Below, piece by piece: positions 34,001 through 46,800 of a DNA stretch of 64,000 nucleotides. The stretch comes from Phorcus lineatus (Eukaryota; Mollusca; Gastropoda; Trochida; Trochidae). The position numbers and the translations under genes were made by a program. Each line of letters opens with the position of its first letter. The stretch's first letter is position 1. The DNA lies in assembly GCA_921293015.1 (NCBI GenBank), contig OV121088.1, forward strand, positions 31,843,645 to 31,907,644, read 5' to 3'. The notes beneath the pieces were generated by a model. The model had not been told where the DNA came from. It saw nothing but the letters and a program-made list of their open reading frames with translations, and searched no databases.

Positions 34001-37000
34001 AATCTTGAGTACACATGCAAAACCTGGGACAGGTGAACCCATAGAAGGAAGTTGAACTGATTCAATTACAAGATTATCTGTGTGGCTTTTTTCATGTTAG
34101 AATGCAGGTAACATGTGATGTGTAATGAAGTTTGAATCTGCGTTAAGAAGGGGGACTGGTAAGCTATGTTTAAAACCTTAAACTCGATTTTGAAAATGTA
34201 TTGTGTTGGAATAATCTGAAATTTATGTCATGTTCATTCAACCACATCTTAAGTACACATGTGTAATCTGGGGTAGGTGTATTCATAGACCGAGAAGGAA
34301 GTTGAACTAATTCAATTACAAAGTGATTACAAAGCGATCTCTGTGGTGATTTCCATGTTGATATGAGGTTACATGTGTTGTGTAATAAGGTTGAATCTAA
34401 TTAAGGATGGGGGAAGGTAATGTGAAACATTAAGGTATGGTCTGATAGTGGAAGGGGGACAGCGGCTGGGGGAGGGGGGGCAGGGAGGTGGCTCTGAAAG
34501 CAGCCTCCTTGCTTGCACATGCTGACACCAGTTTAGAACAGACAAAACCTAGTCATTAGCGGGCCAATCACATCATCGCATTTAAGATAAGGATAGTGTC
34601 GCTCAAGGTTAACAAATGGTAAATGGGAGTTACTTGCCCCTAGATAATGATAGTGAAAGCTTTTGGCAGTTTCATTATGAACAAGGTCAATTTTGATAGG
34701 ACTGCACATCTCTTTGAATGGCACAGTCAGATGTGTTAACCATTCCCAAGCTGCTATGTTTTGACTGTTTTTACTTCAGGGAGAAAAACGTAAGGGGGGG
34801 GGTTTTAGATGTTGAGATAAAATTACAACGCAGCTTTAAATGAAAGTACAACTGAGCTGGAAAAGTAAAACCTCACAAGCTCAGTTTTACTTTATATTTT
34901 TAGAGTTTTTAAAAAATATATACCAAGCCCCACCAAGGGTTTTTCTTTGACCTACATACTGTTGTGAATATTAGAAGCAAATGCCTAATTGGTTTGATTA
35001 GAATCCAAATTGAAAAGCCCAAAACAAATACATCTCTCTTTCATATGAACATAGATTAAACTACAATAGTTTATCATTTTCTGAACAATATTTCTCTGTA
35101 GTCGACTTGTACAGTCTCTGATTAAAGTGCGAAGGATTGCACTGAAAATTTGAAAATTGAAAATCTTGAAATTTTTAAAGATGGAGTAACATACAAATTA
35201 GAACTTTTGCTTTAGAAAGTAATTTGGAGTAAGTTTGTAGGTCTTACTTAAAGTTGCAATCTAACCTTTTATGTTGTTAAATTTCAAACGCTGGAAAAAA
35301 AACCTCTGGTCATAGTAAAACATCAAACTCGTATTAAAACTTAGCTAAGTAGCTCAATATAAATAAAGAAATCTAGGGATGGGTTAATACATGATAAGTA
35401 AAACTAGGTGTCTGTAAACCCTACATGCCCTTAGCTTGGCTGGAATTTAAATAGTGTTATCATCTGTGTCATTGACTGAAAATATGTGGCTGAAGTGGAT
35501 TATCAATATGGCCTACTTTTCGCACTGGTTTATTTGCGAGCTTGATTTACAACTGAATGTGGCTGAGTAAGGAAGTCATGTTGCGTTGACACTTTCACTT
35601 CCTCCTCCGTTTCTTGGAAAACTGTATTGTGTGTTAATTGCAGTGTTTTATCTAATTTGGAAGGTAAAAAAGCATAAACATGACTCAATTCCCTAACAAT
35701 AATATCTGTTGGTAAGAGATCCTTAGTGTTATTTCTATACTTCCTGTGTTTGTGTCCATGACCATTTTTGGATAATTAGGTGATGTGAGGTGATTTAGGG
35801 CTTAACGCCGCTTTCAAGATATTTCACTTAGATATATCACGGCTGCTAGTATTATTGCAGGAAGAAAGCCCTAAAACAATATAGTGGCAATGTATTGCCG
35901 TGAAACCTGCGAGCATTGGCTGGAAATAGCGAACGATGGTTGGTACTGCGCTGAAATTCAGTATAACATTGCACCCAAACCTTACTACGTGTAGTACAGT
36001 TCTCTACTGCAAGCAAAGATGCCAAGCCCCTTAATGAATTTGAACCCTGAATCTTTTAATCCAAAGCTGAACGCGTGAACCACTGTACCCCTTTTGGATA
36101 AGTCATCTCCCACAAAACCATAAATAATCAGTTTGTGGTTTAACATATCCCGATTCCTTCATAGTGGCAGGTGTGTTACCTATTTCCCAAAGGGAAAAAT
36201 ATGACTGATGACTCCATAATCAAAATATTTTGAGTGATAGGCAACAATGGCCTTTATTTGGCTTTGTTTTTCCTGTAATTGCTTTTCAACAAACATTTAA
36301 AGAAAATCGATTATGAGTCAAGAATTATTTTTTGCCAAAATATAGTTAGTCAAAACAAGTTTTAAAAATGGCCAACTTTACTGTAGCGTATTTGAATATA
36401 TATATGTAATAAAGAGTAAAAATCGGATGGTTCTGACTGGATCAATCTTCTTGATGAATTCATTTCGACCAGTGTATCGGTCTTTTCATGTTTACTCTTT
36501 CTTATATATAACTTTCCTTCACGTGAGAAACCTATTCTCCTTTTTTGAAATAGCTTTTTCCCTTTTGGTAATTAAAAAGGTGTGACAATACAGATATCTC
36601 ATTGTAATGCAATATGATTCGATAGTCAATCATGATACACTATCTTCAGGAATTTTGATTAAATGAAAGATGAATTTTTGACAAACGCCTTGATTTTAGG
36701 CAAAATAAACTATTTCAAAATCAATACAATACAATACTCAGTATCACAGTTAGTTATCAATACAAAGATATTTCATCAGAGCTCTACACTGTATGAACTA
36801 TGGAATACTGCGACATGAGAAATTGGGGTGGTCCTCAATTTATTTTGTCCAGTATATTAAAAAAAATTTAATTTGGTATATGAATACAATAACCTAACAC
36901 AATATCAGAAGGGAATTTAGAAGTGATATACTTGTGGAAGACAAGATTTTCGGGTTAACAACTTCTTTATTGTGAAATTTAGACATTTTGGAGTATATAT

Positions 37001-37344
37001 ACGCTTACTCATTCATCCCACCTGATTGCTTCCTTAACCTAACACAGGGAAGAATTTGTCTGGGCTACAACGAATCAACAATTCCCAACACTTTCATGAC
37101 AATCTTTTCATGTATCAAGGAAGAAGAACTCACCTCTCAGTAGAAAAAGTATTTAAATTGTCTAGTAATGTGTGATGAATATTTGTCGAAATTCAAAATT
37201 TTCAAAATCATTTGATCACCATTTCCTTGTCTTGAATAAGCATCAAGAGGTGTAATACATTAGATTTTCTGGGTAACAGAAAAGTTATTCATGTTCGAGA
37301 TAAAGTGGTTGATATCCAGAAAATCTTGATTTCCTTGTGAAAAC

Positions 37345-37375
<31 letters not shown>

Positions 37376-40300
37376 AAACTACTACTCATGACAGTTTATC
37401 CAAGTTACTTTCAATGTGAAGAATGTGTTTTGTGCTCTCAACCCCGACGGCCACAGTGAAGCGCCATTTGAAGCATTTTTCTATCCTTTTAATGCTGGGC
37501 GCCAACAAAGGAAACAACAAGTCCCATCCTTAAATGTCTCTTGGTAGGACATGGCCAAGGTTGAACCCAAATTTTCAAGTGATGAGAATTTGCTCCGCCA
37601 ACTGAGCTACATTCCTGATTTAAAGAGCCACTCCGTGAGTTGTTGGAGTCATACATGCCAAACTTAATCAGTGGTGTCATTTGATCGCGAAGTGTCTAAT
37701 GTTACCAAAAAAGACACATTTTAAAGCTTATTGGTTTTTCACAGTGACAATATGAAGGTAGAACGTCACAATAATGATTGAAAACCGGACAGTGGCGCGT
37801 GTCAAATAGTCAAACGTAATTTTGGAATCCTATCTAAAACAGCCAGTAGGGCTGTTAGGAGTTGATAGCGTTTGTTAGGTTATATAACTGGTATATTGGA
37901 CATGATATCTACATCTCTGAGCATTTAAAATGCTGTTTTTCGATTTTCATTGAGAACCAGTATTTGTCATACTGTATATGTCTTTTGGACATTAAAGGTA
38001 ACGATGTTTTGATTTTATATCACTACATATGACATTTAGGTTCATATAAGGTAAATAATATGTTATGAAAATCACGGAGTGGCTCTTTAACAAAAACATT
38101 TGAAAAATGACGGTGTGTACTTGTTTAGCAGTCTGAGATTGATTGCAGGAATAAGGCAAGGAAACCATGTTTTTCAGCTCCTATTTTAAATGAAGGTGAT
38201 ACAAACTAACTCTGTCACCTGCGTGATTCAGCTGATGCACCACTTTGCAAAAGTTACAGCTACCACAATATGTCTCTGTCAACTTTTTATTTTACACGAG
38301 GCTGCAATCTTGTTATCTTGGTAACAGTTTCCTCATGTTTTGTGTAAAAAGAAACTGAAATAATTTTTTAGACAGATGAGACGTTTTTTTGTTATCCTGT
38401 GAGACAAGCCAAAGCCTTGCCTTGAGGTTTTAATCTGCACATGGCAAAATCTTTCAGAAGTATAAGGATGATATTTTTACGTTGAAGAGGAAATGTATCA
38501 TAGGGATGCAAGACAGTTTAGTCTAAGTTGGCACCTGTTGTCGGTTTTGTAACGGCAGTGGAAATATATTGTGGTCATGTGAGACAAGGTGTTGCCCAAC
38601 TGTTATGTTTTTCGTTCTTGGATTTATACAAAGCATAAGGTGCTACCTCTTGATGATGCTGAAGGTATCGCCATATAATTGTAAGTAGAATGTCTAATAA
38701 TTTGTTGCTAAAATTGAGACATTATACTTTCAAATGACAGATTTTATTTGTCAATGAGATTTCATGTTATGTTGATATGTGTTTGCAGTTTTGTTGAATT
38801 GATTAATTTATTCATATGTGGAATTTTAGTTTATTTGTATTTTCTGCAAAGAACGATATAAAAGATTTCTATTTTTATATGAAATACTTGTAGAACAATT
38901 AAGATCTACCATTGGTCATGAAAGTAGTCAAATCCAGAGATAACTTTTAAATTCATGATTAAATTGTCTCATTATTTGATTGGGATAAAATATTCATACT
39001 TAGGGTGAAACAAAAAAACTGTCACTGTTATTAGCAGTGTCAAGCATTGATTAAAACTTATGATGAAATCAAATTAGCAACTTGAAAAAATATTCATTTG
39101 ATTAGGTACCAGAGTGTATGGTTCCTCACACATTGAAGAAATACACTTGTCACGTCAAAAGCTATTTGAACTGTACATAATACTGCCAGCTATTTCTGCT
39201 GCAAGAGTTAGCGCTACTTGTTTAGAGCTGTTTTCTGCATTTATATATTCTAAAGATTGGGCGTATTTTATTTGATGGGCACACTTTTGCAACCATGATT
39301 GCATTTTCTAGCAGTCTGATTAAAATCGACCGTGTTTCAAGGAATACCAGTTTCAAAATATTTACTATACCGAGATTCAAACTCTATCTGTCCAGGTTAA
39401 CTTCTCCACAACGGTCTGACCGCAGCCTACTGTAGCGCACATTCTTACGTAAACTTAGCTAACCAATCACAATGAGTGCGGCAAAAGCATTTGGTATCAG
39501 TAGCTAGGGGCAAGTAACTCCCATTTACTATTCGTTAACCTTGATTGCCGCTATCCTTATTTTAAATGTGATGATGTGATTGGTTCGCTTATGACTAGGT
39601 TTTGTCTGTTCTAAACTGGTGTCAGCACGTGCAATCAAGGAGGCTGCTTTCAGAGCCACCTCCCTGCCCCCCCCCCCCTCCACTATCAGACCATACCTTA
39701 ATGTTTCACATTACCTTCCCCCATCCTTAATTAGATTCAACCTTATTACACAACACATGTAACCTCATATCTACATGGAAATCACCACCGAGATCTCTTT
39801 GTAATCACTGCGCTAAACTGGTGTCAGCACGTGCGAGCAGTGAGGCTGAGCTGCGGTCAGACCGTTGTGGAGAGGATAGCCTAGACAGATAGAATTCGAA
39901 TCTCGGTATAGTCAATATTTTGAAACTTTTATTCCTCGGAATCATTAATTTTAATCAGACTGCATTTTCTAGGTGATACTCAGTAAGAGCTCAGTCTTAC
40001 TGTAGTTTAAATACAGGGTTCATGAAGGTCACCTTTACATAACCTCCACTTTACCTCCACAGAACCCCAACTAAATCCCCCAATTAACCTCCCCAGAACC
40101 TCAACACAGAACCCCCACATTTCAAACACAAAACCCCCTCATAACCTTCACTTAACCTCCATGTAATGACTACAGAACCCCAACTTTATCGCGACTTAAA
40201 TTCCACTTAACCTCAACATAACCCCCAACATTCACAAGTTGTATCTCTTCATAATCTTCAACCTCCCAGCGTAAGGCATGTCTTTCCCAAGTCTCAATAC

Positions 40301-40791
40301 CTGACTTATTTTAGCTTTGCTCCTTTCCTTAAATCTGTGCCAGCTCCTCAACGTACTGCAGCTGAAGCTGAGAGTCAAATCATGTATCTCCCAGAGGCTA
40401 TGACTAATAGCTGATGATGCAATGCAGCAATGTTTTATTAACCAGATACAAACTTAAACAAGTCATTCCTTGTGGGAGAAACTTGATGATCTGTGACACA
40501 GCTTAATTGAAGTTATATGCTTGATCAAGGTTTACCAGGGGATATCAAAAAGTTTCAATTATCACAGACACATATCAAAGGTAAAAATTTATTTTGTTCT
40601 CATGTTTTTAAGACTTCTCTACATAGTCACCATCCAGAGATACACATTTTTCCCATCGCTTCTTGACCTTGCGCAGACCGTCTGAATTGAACACCTCATT
40701 TCATGGAAAACGTATATATCATAAATCCATCATCTGACAGTGTAGCCTTTTTTGAGATGATAATCACTTTACCTATTACAATATAATACCA

Positions 40792-40824
<33 letters not shown>

Positions 40825-43800
40825 TGATCAAGTAATAAGCCATGATCATTATTGCTAAACTTTACATACTATTTTTTTTCATATTTGAAAAGAGGAAGGT
40901 ATAAGGAAATTTAATTGTTCAAAAAATCCAATTTTATGCAGCTTCAACTTGTACTATATTTATTTCTATGTAAACAAAAAAACGATCAAGGGAAAAAAAA
41001 TAGTTTGAAAGGAGGCTTGGGTTCCTTTTGCAATCAGTATTGGTTTGTTTTAATTGACACTCGCTTGTATGTTAATTACACCCGGGCAACATAACACCTA
41101 TTCATTATTAACCCGTGTAAAATATTGTGGTGTAATATTTATACAACAATATTAAACTAGTGTAATACCACTGAACATATGACATCAAGGTAGTGTATAA
41201 TTGCGACATTACAATATTAGCTCCGCCGTCATAATGGCAGCCAAGTTGTGGAAATGTTAGTTTCGGCGCCCTATCAGTAATTACATTTGATTTTTGTGGA
41301 CACGTAATTAACAGAATACTAAACTTCCTACCATTTTATAGTATTTTTTTTAGTAGTGAATGATTTGTTATCAAACTCACTTACGCCTGTTTTATACTAA
41401 ATTGTTAACGTGTTTGATGAAAATAGTATTAAATTGAAGGTCTTCTTTGAGTGGCATTAAGAAGTTGGAAATCAGATACGAGACGAATATATGGATGAAA
41501 ACTTCTTTATTCTTAGAATGCGACAATTCGACACAGTTTCTTCTCATTGCTTGACAACGACACAAGAAACTGTGTCGAAACGTCACAGTCTAAGAATAAA
41601 GAAGTTGTCATCCATATATTCGTCTCTTATTAAATTGGAGGTCATTTAATATCCTCGATATGATATAATTCAAGATTAAAGCACATTTCTGAAGTTTGTT
41701 AAGTTGAACAATGGAGCTACCAATAGCATGTTTCTGACAAGTAAGGGTGAGCGGTATTATCTGTATATCGGTATATTGCAATACGGGAACAACACAATAC
41801 ATACCGGTACACATTTCTGGAAATATCCAATATATCGGAGGTTTTAGAATTAATAATTTTGTGTGTAAAATTCAGAAAAACGTAACAAAAAAAGGTGAGT
41901 GTACTGAAAGTTTTAAACAAAGTGGAAACCCTCAAAGTGTTCAGACATGTTAAAAGTCCGAAAGTAGTCACTAAATTATCTCGCTTTTTAAAAGCTGGAC
42001 AGTTGAGCATTGATCACTGTTCTAATTGCCTGTTTTTAGTCAAGCAAGAATGGAAAACTAAAATATGAAAAGTAACAATATATTGTGATATGAATTGCAA
42101 TACGCTTTTCTGTATCGCAATATCTTGCAATACGGAAATGAGAAGCGATACCCATCCTTACTGTCAAGGCATTTGACTTCGAGAAACAGATTTCAATCAA
42201 CCCGTTACCAAGTCAAGCTGCATGGGACAGCGTGAGACGTGATATCAAAATGAGGTCCTGTTCGAGAAAATCTGGGGTTTGTGACTCTCTTTGTACCTTT
42301 GTGATGCCCTTTACATAAAGAGAATCAAAGCTAACACTGCACGTCTGGTCAAGAGCAAACCTTTGTTTAATCACTGTCAGTTGATGTAAGACAGATGCTT
42401 ACTTTAGGAATACTATCATTAATATTGTTATTATCGTCTCTTTTTTCAAAAGGAATAGGCCTAGAGAGCTGAAAGCTTGTATGCAGACTTCTAAGCTCAT
42501 GGACCACAGATCCCAAACCCTAAAATCTTTGTCTCAGTTTACAAAAAAAAAAAGCTGAGGCACACCCAAAAATCTTTGTCTCTGTTTGCAAAAAAGGCCT
42601 AGAAAGGTAAAATCTTGTGTACAGACACCTAAGCTTAAGGGAATTAAGTGTTTTGAATAAGGTGGTCCTAGCTATGACCACAGAGGCCCCACTCTTAAGT
42701 AAGGTCTAGATAGCTAAAATCTTGTGTAGAAAACCACAGCTGATGAAGATGACAATAGTTATATAGTGATCCTATGACAGTTTATATGGTGACCCTTTGA
42801 CCATTTTTTAAATAATTGATTGATAACCTGATGAGCTACAGAGCCAATAGCTTGATTTTATATTATTATTCTTGAGACGTTTTAAAAATCATGCTTTAAA
42901 AAAGTGTTGTTCTTTTTCAGCGTGCCAGGAGTTGTTGAAGGATCGCGAGTGCCGATTCAGTTCCTGGTTACGCAAACAGAGCTTCCGCAACAAGCTCAAC
43001 ATCTTCAAGTGTAAGTGTCTTTTGAAAAGTGGATATAAGGCATTGAATAACATTAGTTTTTTGTCGTTATAGATCTGCAATTTTATTGAAGTAAGATCCA
43101 GCCATTTGTTCACATTTTTTTTCTATGTGACTTTAGATTTGCTATTTTTTATGTTGGATTGCAAAGGGTATATCCAAAAGAGTTCTGTGTCCCAGGAGAT
43201 TAGACATCAGAGGAATCACATAGCAGGTTACGTGACCAAGCGTGCACTTCCAAAACTATGAACATTGCAAATGATGTGCTTACGGATGATTTAATGCTGT
43301 GCAGTCTAATTTGAGGTTATTGCCGGGCCACATGTCACAGTGACATCAGCTTCAAGCTTATTACCTGACATCTAAAGGGAGATCTCTAGGTGGGGCATAT
43401 CAATAAAATGAGCAAATCTTAGGTCTTATTGACACCCCCACTTCAACATAGTCAAAGATATTTAGCACATTTTGTGTCAGTGTGTCCATGCATCCGAAAT
43501 CATTTCCTAAAACAATAGTAAAATTGTTACCTTTAGGGTGCTGATGTGCCTTTAAGGGGTTAAAACTCCTACCAGGGTGCCAATCCTTTTTAAACAATTT
43601 ACGGCTTAGTTTGTCTTCCGGAACATTTTTCGTAAATATGTCCTGGTGATCAAACTAAAGGGGGGAGGTTGATTTGCCCTGTATGAATAAGATTGTATAT
43701 TTCCTGTTTTCATGATTTTCCAATATAACTGACAGGTAATTCTAGCTTCTAGCTATCTATTTGCAGGGCCCCAGGTGTTTGTGGTGATCTGTGAAAGCTG

Positions 43801-46800
43801 TATCTACTACTACCGCGATGAAACCGCCAGAAGGCCCTCAGGATCTTTTTCTCTCTATGGTTACAACAAGTTAGTAACAAAGTTATTAGATTCTTCTTCT
43901 TAACATTTTTGTTTATTCAAAATTAAGATAGTCTTTACAAAATATTTTTACATCCTGATGAAATTTTTTGGAAATTCGATTCAAATTCTTTTGAATTCGA
44001 TTCAAATTCTTTTGAATTCGATTCAAATTCTTTTGAATTCGATTCAAATTGTGTTCAAATTCTATTCAAATTCTCTTGAATCTTTTTTAAATTCTTTAGA
44101 AATTCACATCGAATTCTTTGATTTTCTTTTGCATTTCTTTTGAGATTCAGTTTAATCTTATCAAAGAAAAGCATCATGAATAAAAGGCATAAATTGTGAA
44201 AAAATATATGCCATAAGATTTCTTTGAAATTTTCTGGAATCCTTGCAATTCAATAAAAATGTTTTCCAAATTTATCGAACCCTTTTAAGTCCAATAAGAG
44301 TTGTAAATTATGAAATTATTTGGAAAATATATAAAACATAATATGACTTATAAGTTAAAATATCTTAACTTAGGAAAAAAGAATTTTTGAAAGAGCCAAT
44401 ATGATATTATGATATCTTCATAAATTAGCTCCACAGATGAACAGTTTATCAAATAAAGAAGTTACAGTGTGATAATGATTGAGTGAATATGTGGATTAAA
44501 TCATGAGGATGTCATCAGGAATTTTGGTTAATGCATCAAGGGGCAATATGATCTAATGGTATTTTTCAGATGATGAACAGTTTATCAGTGCATCAAGATT
44601 TAAAGTAGCCAGTGTCTGAGACTAGTGTGAGTTACACCATGCATTGGAAGTTTTCCCCATGGTGGACCCCAAATTGAACTAGTGCCCTTTCAGACAGGTT
44701 ATCCCAATTTTTAAATTTCATAGCTTGTTGTTCTGTTTGTGTAACAAAATCATATATTTCTCCAGGATTGAGAGAGCAACAGACGTCCCACACACAGAGG
44801 CGCCATGGGCCTTCCGGATCATCCACACCTTCAAGGAATATAAGACATACCTGTTTTCTGCTTCATCGGAGGTCGAAATGAAAGTGAGCTCAAACTTTGC
44901 ATATTTAATTCCTTACCTGCTGGTAACTGTATCGGATCGAGAGGTCCATTGTTCGAATCGGCAACTTTGTATGCAGTAGAGAACTGAATTTTAGGGCAAC
45001 CGCCCATGGTTTGCTAGTTCCAGCCGATGCTCGCAGGTTTCACCCAATGCATAACCACAATTGTGTTGCAGGCTTTCTCCCAGCAATAATACTAGCAGCC
45101 GGGATATAAGTGAAATACTCTTGAAAGGGGCTTAAAACCCAATATCACCTCACCTCACAATAAGAGGGTTTTGTGTATGGCGTTTGTCCGTGCTACAAGT
45201 TAGCTTCATGTCAGTGACTTTCTTGAAATCATTTCAATTATTTATAATATCAACAAACCAATAATATATAGGAAAGCAGAGTCATTCCCCTTTGTTTAAT
45301 ATTTTATAATCCGCCAGTGTAAGGCACTGCAGTGTAATATTAAGCGAAAATATTTAAAAAAACATCACAAAAACAGCCAAGGTGCAGAAGTATTAATTTT
45401 AGCACTTTGTTTGATGTAAACTTCCTACCAGTCAGATAAGTGGTTACATGCCATATTGGTATCAAACTTGCCATCGCTCACAGCATTTTTTATTAATACC
45501 TACGAGGGCAATCATATCGGGGTTCATATTTTTCATACGATGCCCTAGGGCAAAATATCACTTTTACATTGTGATGTATTGTTATAAACAATGATTTGAC
45601 GTCACAGTTCTACTAAGACGTTGGGTTCCAAATGTGACGACGGCAGGTAATCCGCCTTTGCTTGAAGTTTGATTTTGATAATTTTCTTTGATTTCCGTCT
45701 TCGGTAATAAACAGAATATCATGTTTGTGTCCCTGATATACTATGTTTACGACACTCATGCCTAAATATCAGGATATCCCTCGCTTTCGCTCGGGAAATA
45801 CTAATATTTAGCCACTTGTGTCTTATACATAGAATGTCATAGACACTCATATAATGTCCTCTATATCACAATATAATACAAATTGACATAAACTGTTTTA
45901 TTATTATGAATTCTTTTATTCAGGAATGGATGAAGAGGATAAAGAAAGAGATGAAGCTCGCTAACAACCAGAACATTCCGGGGACATTGGTCGGGGCCGA
46001 CGATGGTGATGACGTGTCACAGACCTACCAAGACATCGAGACCAAGATATATGACGACCCAGATGATCTGAAGATTCCTACTAACTACAAGAACAGAAAG
46101 AATGATGATTGTGAGTATGTTGAGTAGCGGATAAATGATTTGGAATCGTGTGTGAAATACATAAAAATATAACTTTCTTTGTACTATTTCATCAAATATA
46201 ACGATTACTTTACGTTGGGTTTGCTCTATAATGAATCTGTCACCTTGAACAAAGTTAAGTGACACTTGTGACATCATGTTATCTCCTGTATTTTTTGTAA
46301 TGGAGCAATGAATATAACATTGTGTTTCTCTCTTGAATATATAATTTTACAGATCGTAGTTATGTTGTTGACAGAGCATTTTGTTGAGTGTAATTAAGGC
46401 CGGTTAATATTCTTGTAAATGCATTCCTTAAAAATATTTATACAGTAACAAATTACCTATAGTTCGGGCTGAGTATGACACAAACTTGCATAGTGCAATG
46501 TATTGCAATATAAAGCTCATGTATTGCAATAATATTGCAATTTATTATATAAGCCTATTTTTCCGGCGATCTGATTGGTCGAGAAGCGGTCACGTGTCAG
46601 TCGGCAGAAAAGCATATTGACTTCACTCCGAGTCCAACCAAAAGTGATATTGACTTGAAATAGACATAATGACGTCAAACCGTTGTTACATGACGTCATG
46701 CTATTGTTATCGTGACATCATTTGACTGTCATGTTGAAGAATTGATTGAGATTGCTGTTCATGACTGTAGTTTTTTCTTTTCTTTTCGTATTTTATTCGA

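Larger units (their letters stand above)
31044..42920. other. SH3BP2 intron 1 (11.9 kb)
   Basis: Occupied by SINEs, MITEs, a tandem duplication and the MULE-like element (listed separately). In 32046-33150, 34700-35775, 36761-37340, 38091-39300, 40225-40540 and 42170-42900 I see only AT-rich unique-looking sequence and short degenerate repeats. Confidence 0.7.
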
